Counted from the stretch's first letter, positions 26,128-36,111 are shown. The stretch is DNA of 64,000 nt from Streptomyces sp. WAC08241 (GCA_007858575.1 CP042279.1:5334501-5398500), one strand, 5' to 3'. Translations and numbers: made by a program. The notes: generated from the sequence alone by a model not told the origin.

Positions 26128-27675
26128 GTGAACGCATCCCAGCGCAGAGCCGCGGCCATCTCCGCCGCCGCCGCCCTCGCCGCCCGCTGGTCCTCGCCTC
26201 CCCGCCACCGCGGGACAGGACCCCACGGCCGCACCCGCCCGCGATGCCGCCAAGCTGGCGAAGAAGCTGGTCCGCGACACCACCGCCAAGGACGCCTACA
26301 AGCACCTGCAGAAGTTCCAGGCGATAGCCGACTCGGCCGGCGGCCACCGCGCGGCCGGTTCGCTCGGGCACGACGCCTCGGCCGCGTACGTGTACACGCA
26401 GCTCAAGAAGGCCGGTTACAACGTCTGGTACCAGAAGTTCGACTTCGAGTACACGGAGACGCTCGCCGAGAAGGCCTCCGTCGTCTCCCCGCGCCCCGCG
26501 CGTTCGACATCAAGGCCATGACGTACACCAAGTCCACCCCGGTCGGCGGCGTCAGGGCCGAACTGGTGGCCGCGCCCGTCGACGCCGACGCCACCAGCGG
26601 CTGCGAGCCGGGCGACTTCGCCGCCGGCGCCTTCACCGGCAAGATCGCGCTCATCAAGCGCGGCGGCTGCGCCTTCGCGGTGAAGCAGCAGAACGCCGCC
26701 GCGGCCGGCGCCGTCGCCGCCGTCATCTACAACAACGCCGAGGGCGTCCTCTCCGGCACCCTCGGGGACGCCGCCTCCGGGAAGATCCCCACCGGCGGCA
26801 TCACCCTGGCCGAGGGCACGGCGCTCGCCGCCGAGCTCGCCAAGGGCCCGGTCACCCTCTCCTGGAGATCCGCCAGCTCCAGCAGACGCGTTCCACCAAC
26901 AACGTCATCGCGGAGACCAAGGCCGGCAACGCCGCCAACACCGTGGTGCTCGGCTCGCACCTCGACTCCGTCACCGCGGGCCCCGGCATCAACGACAACG
27001 GCTCGGGCTCCGCCGGCCTCCTCCAGACCGCCCTGAAGCTCGCCGAGTCGAAGGACAAGGTCCGCAACAAGGTCCGCTTCGCCTGGTGGTCGGCGGAGGA
27101 GAACGGCCTCCTCGGCTCCGAGCACTACGTGCAGAACCTCACGGAGCTCGACAAGAAGGAGATCAAGCTCTACCTCAACTTCGACATGATCGCCTCGCCG
27201 AACTACGGCCTGTTCGTGTACGACGGCGACGACTCGGACGGCGTCGGCGCCGGCGCGGGCCCCGCGGGCTCGGCCCAACTGGAGCGCGACATCAACGAGT
27301 TCCTCGACAAGAACGGGCACCCGCACGAGGGCACCGACTTCACCGGTCGCTCCGACTACGGCCCGTTCATCGAGGTCGGCATCCTCCGGCGGCACCTTCA
27401 CCGGCGCCGAGGGCATCAAGACCGCCGCCCAGGCGGCCAAGTTCGGCGGCCAGGCGGGCGTCGCGTACGACGTGAACTACCACGCCAAGGGCGACAACCT
27501 CAGCAACGTCAACCTGAAGGCCTTCGACGTCAACATCGACGTCATCGCCAACGCCGTGGGCACCTACGCCCACGACATCTCCTCGCTCCGCAAGCCGGTC
27601 GTCTCCGTCCCGACCACCGGCGACGCGGGCAGCGGCGGCGGCCTGCACGACGACCACCACGAGGTCACCGAGTAA
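26128..27675 (+). CDS. Secreted M28 family aminopeptidase with PA domain
   Basis: About 516 residues. GTG start behind GGGAAGGA; signal peptide NASQRRAAAISAAAALAA followed by ASPA-type cleavage. A PA insert domain (ALIKRGGCAFAVKQQNAAAA, GAVAAVIYNNAEGVLSG) lies within a zinc peptidase domain: VVLGSHLDSVTAGPGINDNG (His and bridging Asp), FAWWSAEENGLLGSEHYV (catalytic Glu pair), NFDMIASPNYGLFVYDGD and the last ligand His in DVNYHAKGDNLSNVN. Close in layout to the S. griseus/S. septatus aminopeptidases. A C-terminal low-complexity tail ends HDDHHEVTE. Breaks near 26185, 26495, 26865 and 27385. Confidence 0.93.
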
Positions 27676-27755
27676 CGGCCGAGGGGTGGTGGGCGCGGTC
27701 GACGCGGCACAAGCGGTCAGCGCCTCCGGCGGGCGGCGCCACCACCCGTTCGGAC

Positions 27756-27791
27756 GGCGAGGGCTCCTCTTTCCGGCGGGGAGCCCTCGCC
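27756..27791 (+). terminator. Terminator after the M28 aminopeptidase gene
   Basis: Perfect 12-bp arms GGCGAGGGCTCC / GGAGCCCTCGCC with a 12-base loop, 80 bp past the stop. Confidence 0.7.
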
Positions 27792-28192
27792 CCGTACGGT
27801 GACCACCGCCGCGCCCGCGCCGAGACCCGGGAGCGCCTCCGCGAGGTCGTACGACGGCCCCGGCCATGATCCGCCGGACAGACCCCGGAGGGCCTTCCCG
27901 CCGTCCGGGGTGACGGACGGCGGGACGCGGATCCGCACGTCCGGGGTGACAGGTGCCGTCCCGGAGCACGGCCCCCGATCGCGTGCGGGCCCGTCGGAGG
28001 CGTACCCCGTGGAAAGGGCGGAGACGGGGCCGGGAGGGCCCCGAGGCGGGGGCGACGGGCCCCGGGTGTCCGGGCGGCGGCTGCTCGCTCGCGCCCGTGA
28101 CGGCACTCCGATTCCGGTTCGTCACGGTTCGCACCGGCATCCCGCCGGGTGCGTGGCTGCGCCGGGAGCCGCTCGCCCGGTAGGCTTTCCGT
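27792..28192. other. Gap with no gene seen
   Basis: About 400 bp of GC-rich sequence. Open frames exist on both strands but have no family resemblance and poor start sites. It should contain the promoter of the conserved gene at 28193. Confidence 0.4.
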
Positions 28193-28489
28193 GTGATCTT
28201 CAAGCGCATCGGAAACGGAAAGCCGTATCCCGACCACGGCCGGGAAAGCACCCGGCAGTGGGCGGACGTCGCCCCGCGCCCGGTCCGCCTCGACCAGTTG
28301 GTCACCACCAAGGGCCAACTGGACCTGGAGACCCTGCTCGCGGAGGACTCCACCTTCTACGGCGACCTCTTCGCGCACGTCGTGAAGTGGCAGGGCGACC
28401 TCTACCTCGAGGACGGACTGCACCGCGCCGTCCGCGCGGCGCTCCAGCAGCGCCAGGTGCTGCACGCGCGCGTCCTCGAACTGGACTGA
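28193..28489 (+). CDS. Conserved actinobacterial protein, ParB-N-like pattern
   Basis: 98 residues, intact, GTG start. IFKRIGNGKPYPDHGRESTR, RPVRLDQLVTTKGQLDLETL, STFYGDLFAHVVKWQGDLYL, EDGLHRAVRAALQQRQVLHA. The arrangement L..L..G..DL..LL..D...GDL.AHVV.W.G.LYLEDG.HR recalls ParB/sulfiredoxin-type nuclease-like folds, where the GxHR motif forms the nucleotide site. Strongly conserved next to the LytR_C gene and upp in Streptomyces; function unknown. Confidence 0.8.
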   Translation: MIFKRIGNGKPYPDHGRESTRQWADVAPRPVRLDQLVTTKGQLDLETLLAEDSTFYGDLFAHVVKWQGDLYLEDGLHRAVRAALQQRQVLHARVLELD

Positions 28490-28604
28490 GAACCGTCCGG
28501 AAGGCAGAGGTCACTGACCCTTTCGGGGGCAGTTCCGCCCCATCCGGACGCGATCACATGATCATCAAGTAGGCATCACCGACGGGCGGCATTACGCTGC
28601 GCTC

Positions 28605-29232
28605 ATGAGCATGCTCACTCCCCCGGCATGGGCGGAAAGTACCGCATCACGGGGATGTCTACCCGCGCATGCGCCGCCCCCACCGTCGGCGCAGGATCGT
28701 CCTCGCGGCCACCGCCGCCGCGGTCGTGCTGGGCGCGGCCGGCTGGGGAACGCTCCAGCTCGTCGACGTGTTCTCCGGCGACGCGGGCACGAAGGCGGCG
28801 GCCGGGAAGCAGGCCGACTGCAAACCCGCCCCCACCCCGACCGCACCGGCCGCCGCGGCCCTGCCCAAGCCCGCGCAGATCACGGTCAACGTCTACAACG
28901 CGACCCCGCGCAGCGGACTCGCCAAGACGACGGCCGACGAGCTCAAGAAGCGCGGCTTCAAGGTCGGCAAGGTCGGGAACGCGCCCGCCGCCTACGACAA
29001 GAAGGTCCCGGGCGCCGGACTGCTCCTCGGCGCGCCCGCCGCCACCAAGGGCGCCTTCCCGGTCCTCGGCACCCAGCTCGCGGGCGCCACGACCAGGACG
29101 GACGCCCGGACCACGGCGGACGTGGACCTGATCATCGGGACCGCCTTCAAGAACCTGTCCCCGAAGACGACGGCGGACGCGGCCCTGGTCGCCCTGACCA
29201 AGCCCGCGCCCGCTCCGACCGGGAAGTGCTGA
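28605..29232 (+). CDS. LytR C-terminal domain (LytR_C) membrane-anchored protein
   Basis: About 209 residues after restoring bases near 28622 and 28652: MSMLTPPGMGGKYRITGDVY, a basic stretch RMRRPHRRRRI, a membrane helix VLAATAAAVVLGAAGWGTLQ, a proline/alanine linker, then one LytR_C domain (ITVNVYNATPRSGLAKTTAD, ELKKRGFKVGKVGNAPAAYD, VDLIIGTAFKNL). The LCP catalytic domain is absent, so it is a stand-alone wall-proximal binding module. Adjacent and convergent to upp, as in other Streptomyces. Confidence 0.87.
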
Positions 29233-29236
29233 GGGC

Positions 29237-29870
29237 CTACTCGGCCGAGCCGTACATGCGGTCGCCCGCGTCGCCGAGGCCCGGGACGATGTAGCCGTTC
29301 TCGTTGAGACGCTCGTCGACCGAGGCCGTCACGACGGTGACGGGGTGCCCGCGAGCTCGCGCTCCATGACCTCGACGCCCTCCGGGGCGGCGAGGAGCAC
29401 GACCGCGGTCACGTCGTCCGCGCCGCGCTTGATCAGCTCCTGGATCGCCGCGACCAGCGTGCCGCCGGTCGCCAGCATCGGGTCCAGGACGTACACCTGG
29501 CGGCCCGAGAGGTCCTCCGGCATCCGCGTGGCGTAGGTCGACGCCTCCAGCGTCTCCTCGTTGCGGATCATGCCCAGGAAGCCGACCTCGGCGGTCGGGA
29601 GCAGCCGGACCATGCCGTCGAGCATGCCGAGGCCGGCGCGCAGGATCGGGACCACCAGCGGGCGCGGGTGCGACAGCTTCACACCGGTCGTCGTCGTGAC
29701 CGGGGTCTCGATGTCGACCTGCTCGGTCCGCACGTCCCGGGTGGCCTCGTAGGCGAGCAGGGTGACCAGCTCGTCGGCGAGACGGCGGAAGGTCGCGGAG
29801 TCCGTGCGCTTGTCGCGCAGGGTGGTGAGCTTGTGGGCGACCAGGGGTGGTCGACGACGTGGAGACGCAT
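29237..29870 (-). CDS. upp: Uracil phosphoribosyltransferase
   Basis: About 211 residues; converts uracil plus PRPP to UMP in pyrimidine salvage. MRLHVVDHP leads (break near 29850) into LVAHKLTTLRDKRTDSATFR, then PLVVPILRAGLGMLDGMVRL, EVGFLGMIRNEETLEASTYA, the PRPP loop VYVLDPMLATGGTLVAAIQE, and the uracil-binding tail NENGYIVPGLGDAGDRMYGS after a break near 29341. Length and all motifs are normal for the family. The start at 29870 is shared with orthologues. Confidence 0.95.
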
Positions 29871-29961
29871 GACTCAACAGTAGCCCGCCCCGCACTGGCG
29901 TCGATCCGCGCCACTGGGGGAAGGTGGGGCACACGGACCCGGTGATGGGGTGGTGTGGCAG

Positions 29962-30169
29962 ATGTCCGACCTGGAAGGACCGGTCGAGCGGGCCGCCGAG
30001 AGGGTGGCCCGGGGCCGGCGGCGGAGACCGACACGGAGCGTCGCAGGCGCCGTGCGCAGTTCTGCGCGAGCTGCACGAGGCGAAGGCCCTGCGCGAGCGC
30101 GTGCAGCCCCGGCGCGCCCGGGCGGCCCGGATGCGGCAGGCGATGCGGATGCGGACTTTCCGCTGGTGA
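29962..30169 (+). CDS. Small conserved basic protein
   Basis: About 70 residues. MSDLEGPVERAAERVARG starts it, and after one or more shifts near 30020 it ends in CAVLRELHEAKALRERVQPR, RARAARMRQAMRMRTFRW. The RMRTFRW end and the arginine-rich helix look like a conserved short Streptomyces protein located upstream of the tadA pair. The reconstruction crosses frames, so the exact middle is uncertain. Function unknown. Confidence 0.5.
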
Positions 30170-30486
30170 GGGCGGTGGGCTTTCCGCCGGTGAGGCGGTG
30201 TGCGGCGCGGCCGGTCGGCGGGGCGCGGTGGATTCCGTACGCCTGGCCGGACGCGGTGTGACTGGCGGAAACCGGCCCCGACCAGCGGCGACCGGCCCGG
30301 TCCGGCCGTGCGCCCCCGAGTGCGCCGGGTCGCGCGCCCGCCCGATAGCGGGGACGTTCAGACTGATGCACGACGCAAGAGCCGAAGACCTCTCCTGCGG
30401 GCGCCGTTTCTGTCACGATGCCGAGGGGCGGGGCTCAGGACCGCGCCACCGGAACGTCACACCTCTGATCAGTGGGAGAGAGTCAG
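30170..30486. other. Gap upstream of the tadA pair
   Basis: 317 bp with no gene I can support. It should hold the promoter of the tadA operon; GTGGGAGAGAGTCAG just ahead of the GTG at 30487 supplies the ribosome site. Confidence 0.4.
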
Positions 30487-31022
30487 GTGTACTTCGCCGC
30501 ACTGCTCGCGCGCACCGAAGACGGGTGGGAAGCGAGCGACACGGAGCTCGACGACGTGGAGACCCTGTCGGATCTGGTCGAACTGGCCCGCGACGCCTCG
30601 GACGACGACACGGTGATCGTCTTCATCGAGCAGGAGGACGCGTGGTTCGGGATCGTACGGATCGAGGGGGAGGAGGACCCCGCATCTACGTCTCGGACGG
30701 GGCGGCCGCAGCCCGTTCCTCGTACGGGGAGATGCTCACCCGGGAGATCCTGGGTGACGACCTGGACGACCTGGCCGACGAGCTGGAGTCGCTGGACCTG
30801 GACGGCACGGAGGACGGCGAGCCGCTCGACGCCGACGGGGACGAGGACGACGAGGCGGGCTCCGTGGCCGCCGAGGCCGTCCCGGCCGCCCCGGTGGGCG
30901 ACCGGCTGATCCTGGCGGACCTCGGTCTGCCGCCGGCCGAGCTGCTCGCCCTGGAGACCGACGCGCTCGCGGAGATCGCGGACGCGCTGGGCGCGGCCGA
31001 GGTCCTGGAGGCCGTCCGCTAG
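30487..31022 (+). CDS. tRNA adenosine deaminase-associated protein
   Basis: About 178 residues, GTG start. YFAALLARTEDGWEASDTEL, DVETLSDLVELARDASDDDT, VIVFIEQEDAWFGIVRIEGE, then (break near 30685) IYVSDGAAAARSSYGEMLTR, a strongly acidic stretch, and the conserved end GLPPAELLALETDALAEIAD, ALGAAEVLEAVR. This is the actinobacterial protein family always encoded next to tadA (TIGR03941). Its stop overlaps the tadA GTG by one base (TAGTG at 31020-31024), showing tight coupling. The role in wobble-inosine formation is not established. Confidence 0.88.
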
Positions 31023-31575
31023 TGGCCCCCGCGGTACCCGTTCCCGACCCCGTACGGGGCCCTCTGCCCGATCCCGTACGGGGCCCTCGTCCGACCCCGT
31101 ACGGGAACCCGTACCGGATCCCCTGCGGGATCCCTGGCGGGACGCCATGCTGCTCGCCCTCGACGAGGCGGAGGCGGCCGGGCCGGCCGGCGACGTGCCG
31201 GTCGGCGCGGTCGTGCTCGGCCCGGACGGAGCGGTGCTCGCGCGGGCGCACAACGAGCGGGAGGCGACCGGCGATCCCACCGCGCACGCCGAGGTGCTCG
31301 CCCTGCGCCGGGCGGCCGCGGCGACCGGGGAGTGGCGCCTGACGGGGTGCACGCTCGTCGTGACCCTGGAGCCGTGCGTGATGTGCGCGGGCGCCCTGGT
31401 CCAGTCCCGGGTGGAGCGGGTGGTGTTCGGGGCCGTGGACGAGAAGGCGGGCGCGGCAGGCTCGCTCTGGGACCTCGTGCGGGACCGGCGGCTCAACCAC
31501 CGCCCCGAGGTGATCCACGGCGTGCTCGGCGAGGAGTGCGCCCGGCGGCTCACGGCCTTCTTCCGTACCCGCTGA
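31022..31575 (+). CDS. tadA: tRNA-specific adenosine deaminase
   Basis: Forms inosine-34 in tRNA-Arg(ACG), and a tRNA-Arg(ACG) gene is present at 52.3 kb. Zinc site: TAHAEVLALRRAAA (His plus proton-shuttle Glu) and LVVTLEPCVMCAGALVQSRV (PCxxC). The core from 31147 is intact. The N-terminus is an odd proline-rich repeat, about five copies of DPVRGP-like units (31030-31135), with one break near 31090, joining DPLRDPWRDAMLLALDEAEA. The start at 31022 is chosen for its coupling to the gene upstream; a later start at 31147 would remove a helix the family normally has. Confidence 0.92.
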
Positions 31576-31683
31576 AGCACTTGTCGGCCCCGCTCCGATC
31601 CCGTCTGGGCCCCGCCCGACCCCGCTCCGACCTGCGGCGGGATACGGATTTCATCGCAGCGGCAGTTTCGGCTAAGCTCTCTC

Positions 31684-31767
31684 GGTAGCGTGTCCGAGCG
31701 GCCGAAGGAGCTCGCCTCGAAAGCGAGTGTGGGAAACTCACCGAGGGTTCAAATCCCTCCGCTACTG
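31684..31767 (+). tRNA. tRNA-Ser(CGA)
   Basis: Acceptor GGTAGCG / CGCTACT (G-U at the first pair), anticodon arm CTCGC-CTCGAAA-GCGAG with anticodon CGA, long class II variable arm GTGTGGGAAACTCAC, T-arm GGGTTCAAATCCC. CCA is not encoded. Confidence 0.93.
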
Positions 31768-31774
31768 CTTAGAT

Positions 31775-31808
31775 CGAAGGGCCCGGTTCATCCGAACCGG
31801 GCCCTTCG
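31775..31808 (+). terminator. Terminator of tRNA-Ser(CGA)
   Basis: 15-bp perfect arms CGAAGGGCCCGGTTC / GAACCGGGCCCTTCG with ATCC loop, 7 bp after the tRNA. Confidence 0.85.
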
Positions 31809-32198
31809 GCGTGTGCGGAGCACGTACGGGGCGCGTACGGGGCCCGTGCGGAGCACGTACAGAAAGGCCCCGGGCCGCGCGTTCGGGCGCGGTCCGGGGC
31901 CTTCCGGCAGGACGGGCCTTGGTCGGGGGAGCGGCATCGGGGGACAAGCCGCTCCCCCGGTGAGAACCGGTCCTCCAAGTCCGCGTCGCCGTCGGGGAAG
32001 CCTCGCGGCGCGGACCCCGCAGTGCGGGCTGGTTCCGGAGCCCCTCGGATTCCTGCCAGATCCTCCGGGCTCGCCCTCCATACTGCGCGCCCTGCCCCCT
32101 TACGGGGACGGCAAAGTCCTCCTTCTCCGGGCCCTTGGTCCGTAAAGGCTCGGTTAGAGTGGCGCGGTCGTACGGCGGGGAACAGGGGAGGGCTGGAA
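31809..32198. other. Gap with GC hairpins, no gene seen
   Basis: Contains repeats of GCACGTACGGGGC/GCGTACGGGGCCC near 31815-31860 and a further hairpin (CGGTCCGGGGCCTTCCGGC region). No supported coding frame. The last part holds the promoter and AGGGGAGGG ribosome site of the small membrane protein gene. Confidence 0.4.
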
Positions 32199-32363
32199 AT
32201 GGCGCAGGCGAAGAAGGTCGCGCTGTACGCGGTCGTGGTCTTTGTTCTGTACACGATCGTCACGTCCCCGGCGAGGGCGGCGGATCTGGTCCAGGTAGGG
32301 TTCGAGGGCATTTCCAGCGCCGCCCAGGGTGTCGGCGAGTTCATGACCGAACTCATCAATTAG
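32199..32363 (+). CDS. Small membrane protein
   Basis: 54 residues, intact: MAQAKKVALYAVVVFVLYTI, VTSPARAADLVQVGFEGISS, AAQGVGEFMTELIN. One membrane helix near the N-terminus, then an amphipathic helix. It could also be read as a signal peptide with ARA-A cleavage. The ATG sits 7 bases after AGGGCTGG, and the Dabb gene begins 9 bp after its stop, so the two form an operon. Small conserved protein of Streptomyces, function unknown. Confidence 0.75.
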   Translation: MAQAKKVALYAVVVFVLYTIVTSPARAADLVQVGFEGISSAAQGVGEFMTELIN

Positions 32364-32372
32364 GAGCCCTCC

Positions 32373-32666
32373 GTGATCCGCCATCTGGTCCTCTTCAAGC
32401 TCGACGACGGCGTCGCCCGTGACGAGCCGCGCGTCGTCGCGGGCGTCGAGGCGTTCCGGGCGCTCGGCGAGCAGATTCCGGAGCTCCGGTTCTGGGAGTG
32501 CGACTGGAACATCACGGACCGGCCGATCGCGTACGACTTCGCCATCAATGCGGCCGTCGAGGACACCGACGCCCTCCAGCGCTATCTGGAGCACCCGGCC
32601 CACCAGGCGGGTGTCGCCCAGTGGCGGGAGTTCGCCACCTGGGTGATCGCCGACTACGCCTTCTGA
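32373..32666 (+). CDS. Dabb (stress-responsive A/B barrel) protein
   Basis: 97 residues, intact, GTG start. IRHLVLFKLDDGVARDEPRV, VAGVEAFRALGEQIPELRFW, CDWNITDRPIAYDFAINAAV, then EHPAHQAGVAQWREFATWVI. This is the dimeric alpha/beta-barrel Dabb family, with the conserved H near the N-terminus and the HP.H segment. Function of most members is unknown; some are stress-induced or act as cyclases. Linked to the 54-residue membrane protein upstream. Confidence 0.87.
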   Translation: MIRHLVLFKLDDGVARDEPRVVAGVEAFRALGEQIPELRFWECDWNITDRPIAYDFAINAAVEDTDALQRYLEHPAHQAGVAQWREFATWVIADYAF

Positions 32667-32936
32667 CCCCCGGTCACGACCGAGGCCCCCGCCCCGTGGC
32701 GGGGGCTCGCTGTTTTCCGGCCTCCCGCAGGCCTTCCGCAGGCCTTCCGTATGCCTTCCGTACGCCTCTCCCATGCCCCCGTTCGGCCCTCTCTTCCCTC
32801 CCTCCATGCCCTCAACACGTAGTTATGGGGTGCTTGCACACAGTGGACATGTCTTGTGATGCTATGACCGCTTTTGATGGATGAGTTGACCGTAGTTGAC
32901 ACCAGTCGACCAGCAGGACCAGCCAAAAGGGGTGGC

Positions 32937-33787
32937 GTGAACGTGCCGGCCAGTACAGCACCTCAAGTCCCGCCCCAGCACGAGGCAGGCGGCCCGGAGT
33001 CGCCGCGCCCGCGCACCCAGAGCACCCGCGGCGCCGACACCCGCGCCCTCACCCAGGTCCTCTTCGGGCAGCTCAAGAACCTGGAGCCGGGCACCCCGAG
33101 CACGACCGGGTGCGCGGGGCCCTCATCGAGGCCAACCTGCCGCTGGTCCGCTACGCGGCCGCCCGCTTCCGCTCCCGCAACGAGCCCATGGAGGACGTCG
33201 TCCAGGTCGGCACCATCGGCCTGATCAACGCCATCGACCGCTTCGACCCGGACCGGGGCGTGCAGTTCCCGACGTTCGCGATGCCGACGGTCGTCGGCGA
33301 GATCAAACGCTACTTCCGGGACAACGTGCGGACCGTGCACGTGCCCCGCCGGCTGCACGAGCTGTGGGTCCAGGTCAACGGCGCCACCGAGGACCTGACG
33401 ACCGCTCACGGGCGCTCCCCCACCACCGCCGAGATCGCCGAGCGGCTGCGGATCGGGGAGGACGAGGTGCTCGCCTGCATCGAGGCCGGACGCTCGTACC
33501 ACGCCACCTCGCTGGAGGCGGCGCAGGAGGGCGACGGGCTGCCGGGGCTGCTCGACCGGCTCGGTTACGAGGACCCCGCGCTCGCCGGAGTCGAGCACCG
33601 GGACTTGGTCCGGCACCTTCTCGTACAACTGCCCGAAAGGGAGCAGCGGATCCTGATGCTGCGCTACTACAGCAACTTGACCCAGTCTCAGATCAGCCAG
33701 GAACTCGGCGTCTCCCAGATGCACGTGTCAAGACTCCTCGCACGGAGCTTCGCACGATTGAGATCCGCAAACAGGATCGAAGCGTAA
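32937..33787 (+). CDS. sigF: RNA polymerase sigma factor SigF (SigB/SigF subfamily)
   Basis: About 284 residues. An alanine/proline-rich N-terminus (NVPASTAPQVPPQHEAGGPE) is followed by STRGADTRALTQVLFGQLKN. After a break near 33100, region 2 is ANLPLVRYAAARFRSRNEPM, VVQVGTIGLINAIDRFDPDR, FPTFAMPTVVGEIKRYFRDN, and region 4 is LTQSQISQELGVSQMHVSRL. It matches Streptomyces SigF, the late sporulation sigma factor, in sequence and in its position beside a second family member. GTG codons at 32937 and 32943 are both possible; AAGGGG is 4 or 10 bases ahead. S. coelicolor SigF starts at the equivalent of the second (as I recall). Confidence 0.9.
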
Positions 33788-34019
33788 CCGGAACGGGTAG
33801 ACCGGTTCGGAGCAGTTCCACACCGCATCGCATGCCGAACACCCCTTGTTTCCTGCGGATATGAGCAGGCATTGTGTCGACAAGTCACTACAGCGTGTTG
33901 CCGACATGTGACATTCTGCTGGAACCGCGTTTGCCGCAGCCCTCCCGCCGGTATTCAGGTGGTGGCTGCGTTCTCAGACGGTCGCGGCACCGCGACCGTC
34001 CGCGACCTCAAGGGGTGGC

Positions 34020-34931
34020 ATGTCCACAGAACTGGACAGCTCCAAGGTGCTCACGCTCACGCCCGTTCCCGTCGTTCCCGTGCCCACGCAGACGACGGCG
34101 CCGACGGCGCCCGAGAGCGCGGAGCCCACGCCGCCGCCGATGCCCGTCACGACCGGCGCCCTCGACACCCGCACCCTCTCCCGCTCCCTCTTCCTGCGGC
34201 TGCGCGCCCTGGACGCGGAGGGCGCCGCCGCCGACAGCCCGGAGCGGACCTACGTCCGCGACACCCTCATCGAGCTCAACCTCCCCTCGTCCGGTACGCG
34301 GCCGCCCGCTTCCGCTCCCGCAACGAGCCCATGGAGGACATCGTCCAGGTCGGCACCATCGGCCTGATCAAGGCGATCGACCGCTTCGACTGCGAACGGG
34401 GCGTGGAGTTCCCGACGTTCGCCATGCCGACGGTCGTCGGCGAGATCAAGCGCTTCTTCCGCGACACCTCGTGGTCGGTGCGGGTCCCGCGCCGGCTCCA
34501 GGAGCTGCGCCTCGCCCTCACCAAGGCCGGCGACGAGCTGGCCCAGAAGCTCGACCGCTCCCCACCGTCCCCGAACTCGCCGCCGTGCTCGGGGTGTCGG
34601 AGGAGGACGTGGTCGACGGCCTCGCCGTCGGGAACGCGTACACCGCCTCCTCGCTCGACTCCCCTCGCCCGAGGACGACGGCGGCGAGGGCTCCCTCGCG
34701 GACCGGCTCGGCTACGAGGACAGCGCCCTCGAAGGCGTCGAGTACCGCGAGTCGCTCAAGCCGCTGCTCGCCAAGCTGCCGCCCCGCGAGCGGCAGATCA
34801 TCATGCTGCGCTTCTTCGCCAACATGACCCAGTCGCAGATCGGCGAGGAGGTCGGCATCTCCCAGATGCACGTCTCGCGGCTGCTGACCCGCACTCTGGC
34901 GCAGCTCCGGGAGGGGCTCATCTCCGACTGA
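34020..34931 (+). CDS. sigN: RNA polymerase sigma factor SigN (SigB/SigF subfamily)
   Basis: About 304 residues. MSTELDSSKVLTLTPVPVVP opens a low-complexity N-terminus, then GALDTRTLSRSLFLRLRALD, and after a break near 34290 PLVRYAAARFRSRNEPMEDI, FPTFAMPTVVGEIKRFFRDT, WSVRVPRRLQELRLALTKAG, (breaks near 34563 and 34667) and region 4 MTQSQIGEEVGISQMHVSRL. The tandem arrangement behind sigF matches the S. coelicolor sigF-sigN locus, where SigN acts in aerial hyphae. The symbol is based on this synteny and sequence memory. Confidence 0.85.
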
Positions 34932-34932
34932 A

Positions 34933-35090
34933 CCCTTCGGCCTGATCCCTTCGGCCTGCCCCCTTCGGCCTGCCCCCTTCGGTCTGACCCTTTCAGTCCG
35001 ACCCTTTCGGTCTGATCCTTCGGAAGGCCCTCGATCGCCCCCTCGGACGGCGGTGCGCCGGCGAGGGGCCGGCGAGGGGCCGGCGAGGGG
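34933..35090. repeat. Tandem repeats downstream of sigN
   Basis: Six to seven copies of a 15-bp unit CCCTTCGGCCTG(AT/CC)C.. from 34933 to 35027, drifting to CCCTTTCGGTCTGAC, then three copies of an 11-bp unit CGGCGAGGGGC at 35058-35090. Non-coding, between convergent sigN and SDR genes. Confidence 0.8.
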
Positions 35091-35098
35091 GCCGGTCG

Positions 35099-36030
35099 CT
35101 ACCCGGCGGCGACCGGGAAGCGCACCCCGGCCAGACGCTCCGAGAGCTCCCACAGCCGGCGGCCCGTCTCCGGGTCGGCCGCCGCGTCGGAGATCCGTAC
35201 GCGGGTGGGGGCGCCGCGCAGTTCGGCCGGGCCGTCGGGGCCGATGAACTCACCACCTCACCTCCGGGTCGGTCGCCGCGTAGAGTTGGGGCAGCGCGCC
35301 GCGCTCCGGGCGCTGGGCGAACAGCGGGTTGCCGATATGGCCGAAGATCACCTTGGCCGGGCCGGACGCCTTTCCCTGGAGGCCCGTGGCGGTGTAGCCG
35401 GGGTGGGCGAGGACGCCCAGGACCGGGCTGCCGATCCCGGTCAGACGCCGGTGCAGCTCCTGCCCGAAGACGGCGTTGGCGAACTTCGACCGGTCGTAGA
35501 AGGCCATGGGCGCGTAGCCGCGCCCGCCGTCCAGGTCCTCGAAGCCCAGCCCCTTCCGGCGGTGGTTGACCGAGCTGACGGTGACCACCCGGGGACCCGC
35601 CCGGCGGCCAGCAGGTCGAGGAGCAGCCCCGTGAGGGCGAAGTGGCCGAGGTGGTTGACGGCGAACTGGAGCTCGTGGCCCTGGGCGCTGAGCGTGCGGG
35701 GCGGGGTCATCACGCCCGCGTTGTTGACGAGGACGTCCAGGCGGGAGTGGTCCTCCCGCATCCGCCCGGCGAAGGCCCGCACCGAGTCGAGGTCGGCGAG
35801 GTCGAGCGGGCACACGTCGAGCAGGTCGGACGCGATCCCCTCGGCCACCAGGCCCTCGACGGCCCGACGGCCCTTCCCTCGTCCCGTACGGCGAGGACCA
35901 CGCGTCCGCCCCGGCGGGCCAGCTCCCGGGTGGTGGCGAGGCCGAGGCCGCTGTTGGCCCCGGTGACGACGGAGACCCGGCCGGTCTGGTCCGGAATGCG
36001 GTCGGCGGTCCAGCGCTGCTTCTTGGTCAT
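35099..36030 (-). CDS. Short-chain dehydrogenase/reductase
   Basis: About 310 residues, retinol-dehydrogenase/oxidoreductase-like classical SDR. MTKKQRWTADRIPDQTGRVS, NADP loop VVTGANSGLGLATTRELARR (TGANSGLG), VLVNNAGVMTPP, FAVNHLGHFALTGLLLDLLA, catalytic Ser in VVTVSSVNHRRKGLGF and YxxxK as YDRSKFANAVFGQELH, LAHPGYTATGLQ. Breaks near 35875, 35602 and 35260; the last recovers the conserved end GEFIGPDGPAELRG...LWELSERLAGVRF. Divergent from the TetR gene at 36112, which likely controls it. Confidence 0.9.
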
Positions 36031-36111
36031 GCGACACACGCTGCCGATTGTGTCACTCGGTGTCAAGTGTGCACCTTGGTGTCACTAGAGGCACCGCGTT
36101 ACCATTCCGGG

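Noticed and set aside
25021..27675. Pseudogenes (iminopeptidase and aminopeptidase in pieces)
   Set aside because: Each break restores a conserved motif in the next frame after a single G/C, as in dozens of other genes here; sequencing error is the simpler explanation.
28193..28489. Toxin-antitoxin component
   Set aside because: Single gene without a partner, conserved beside the LytR_C gene and upp; pattern closer to a ParB-N-like fold than to any toxin or antitoxin.
34933..35090. CRISPR array
   Set aside because: Units are 11-15 bp, directly adjacent, without unique spacers and without cas genes.
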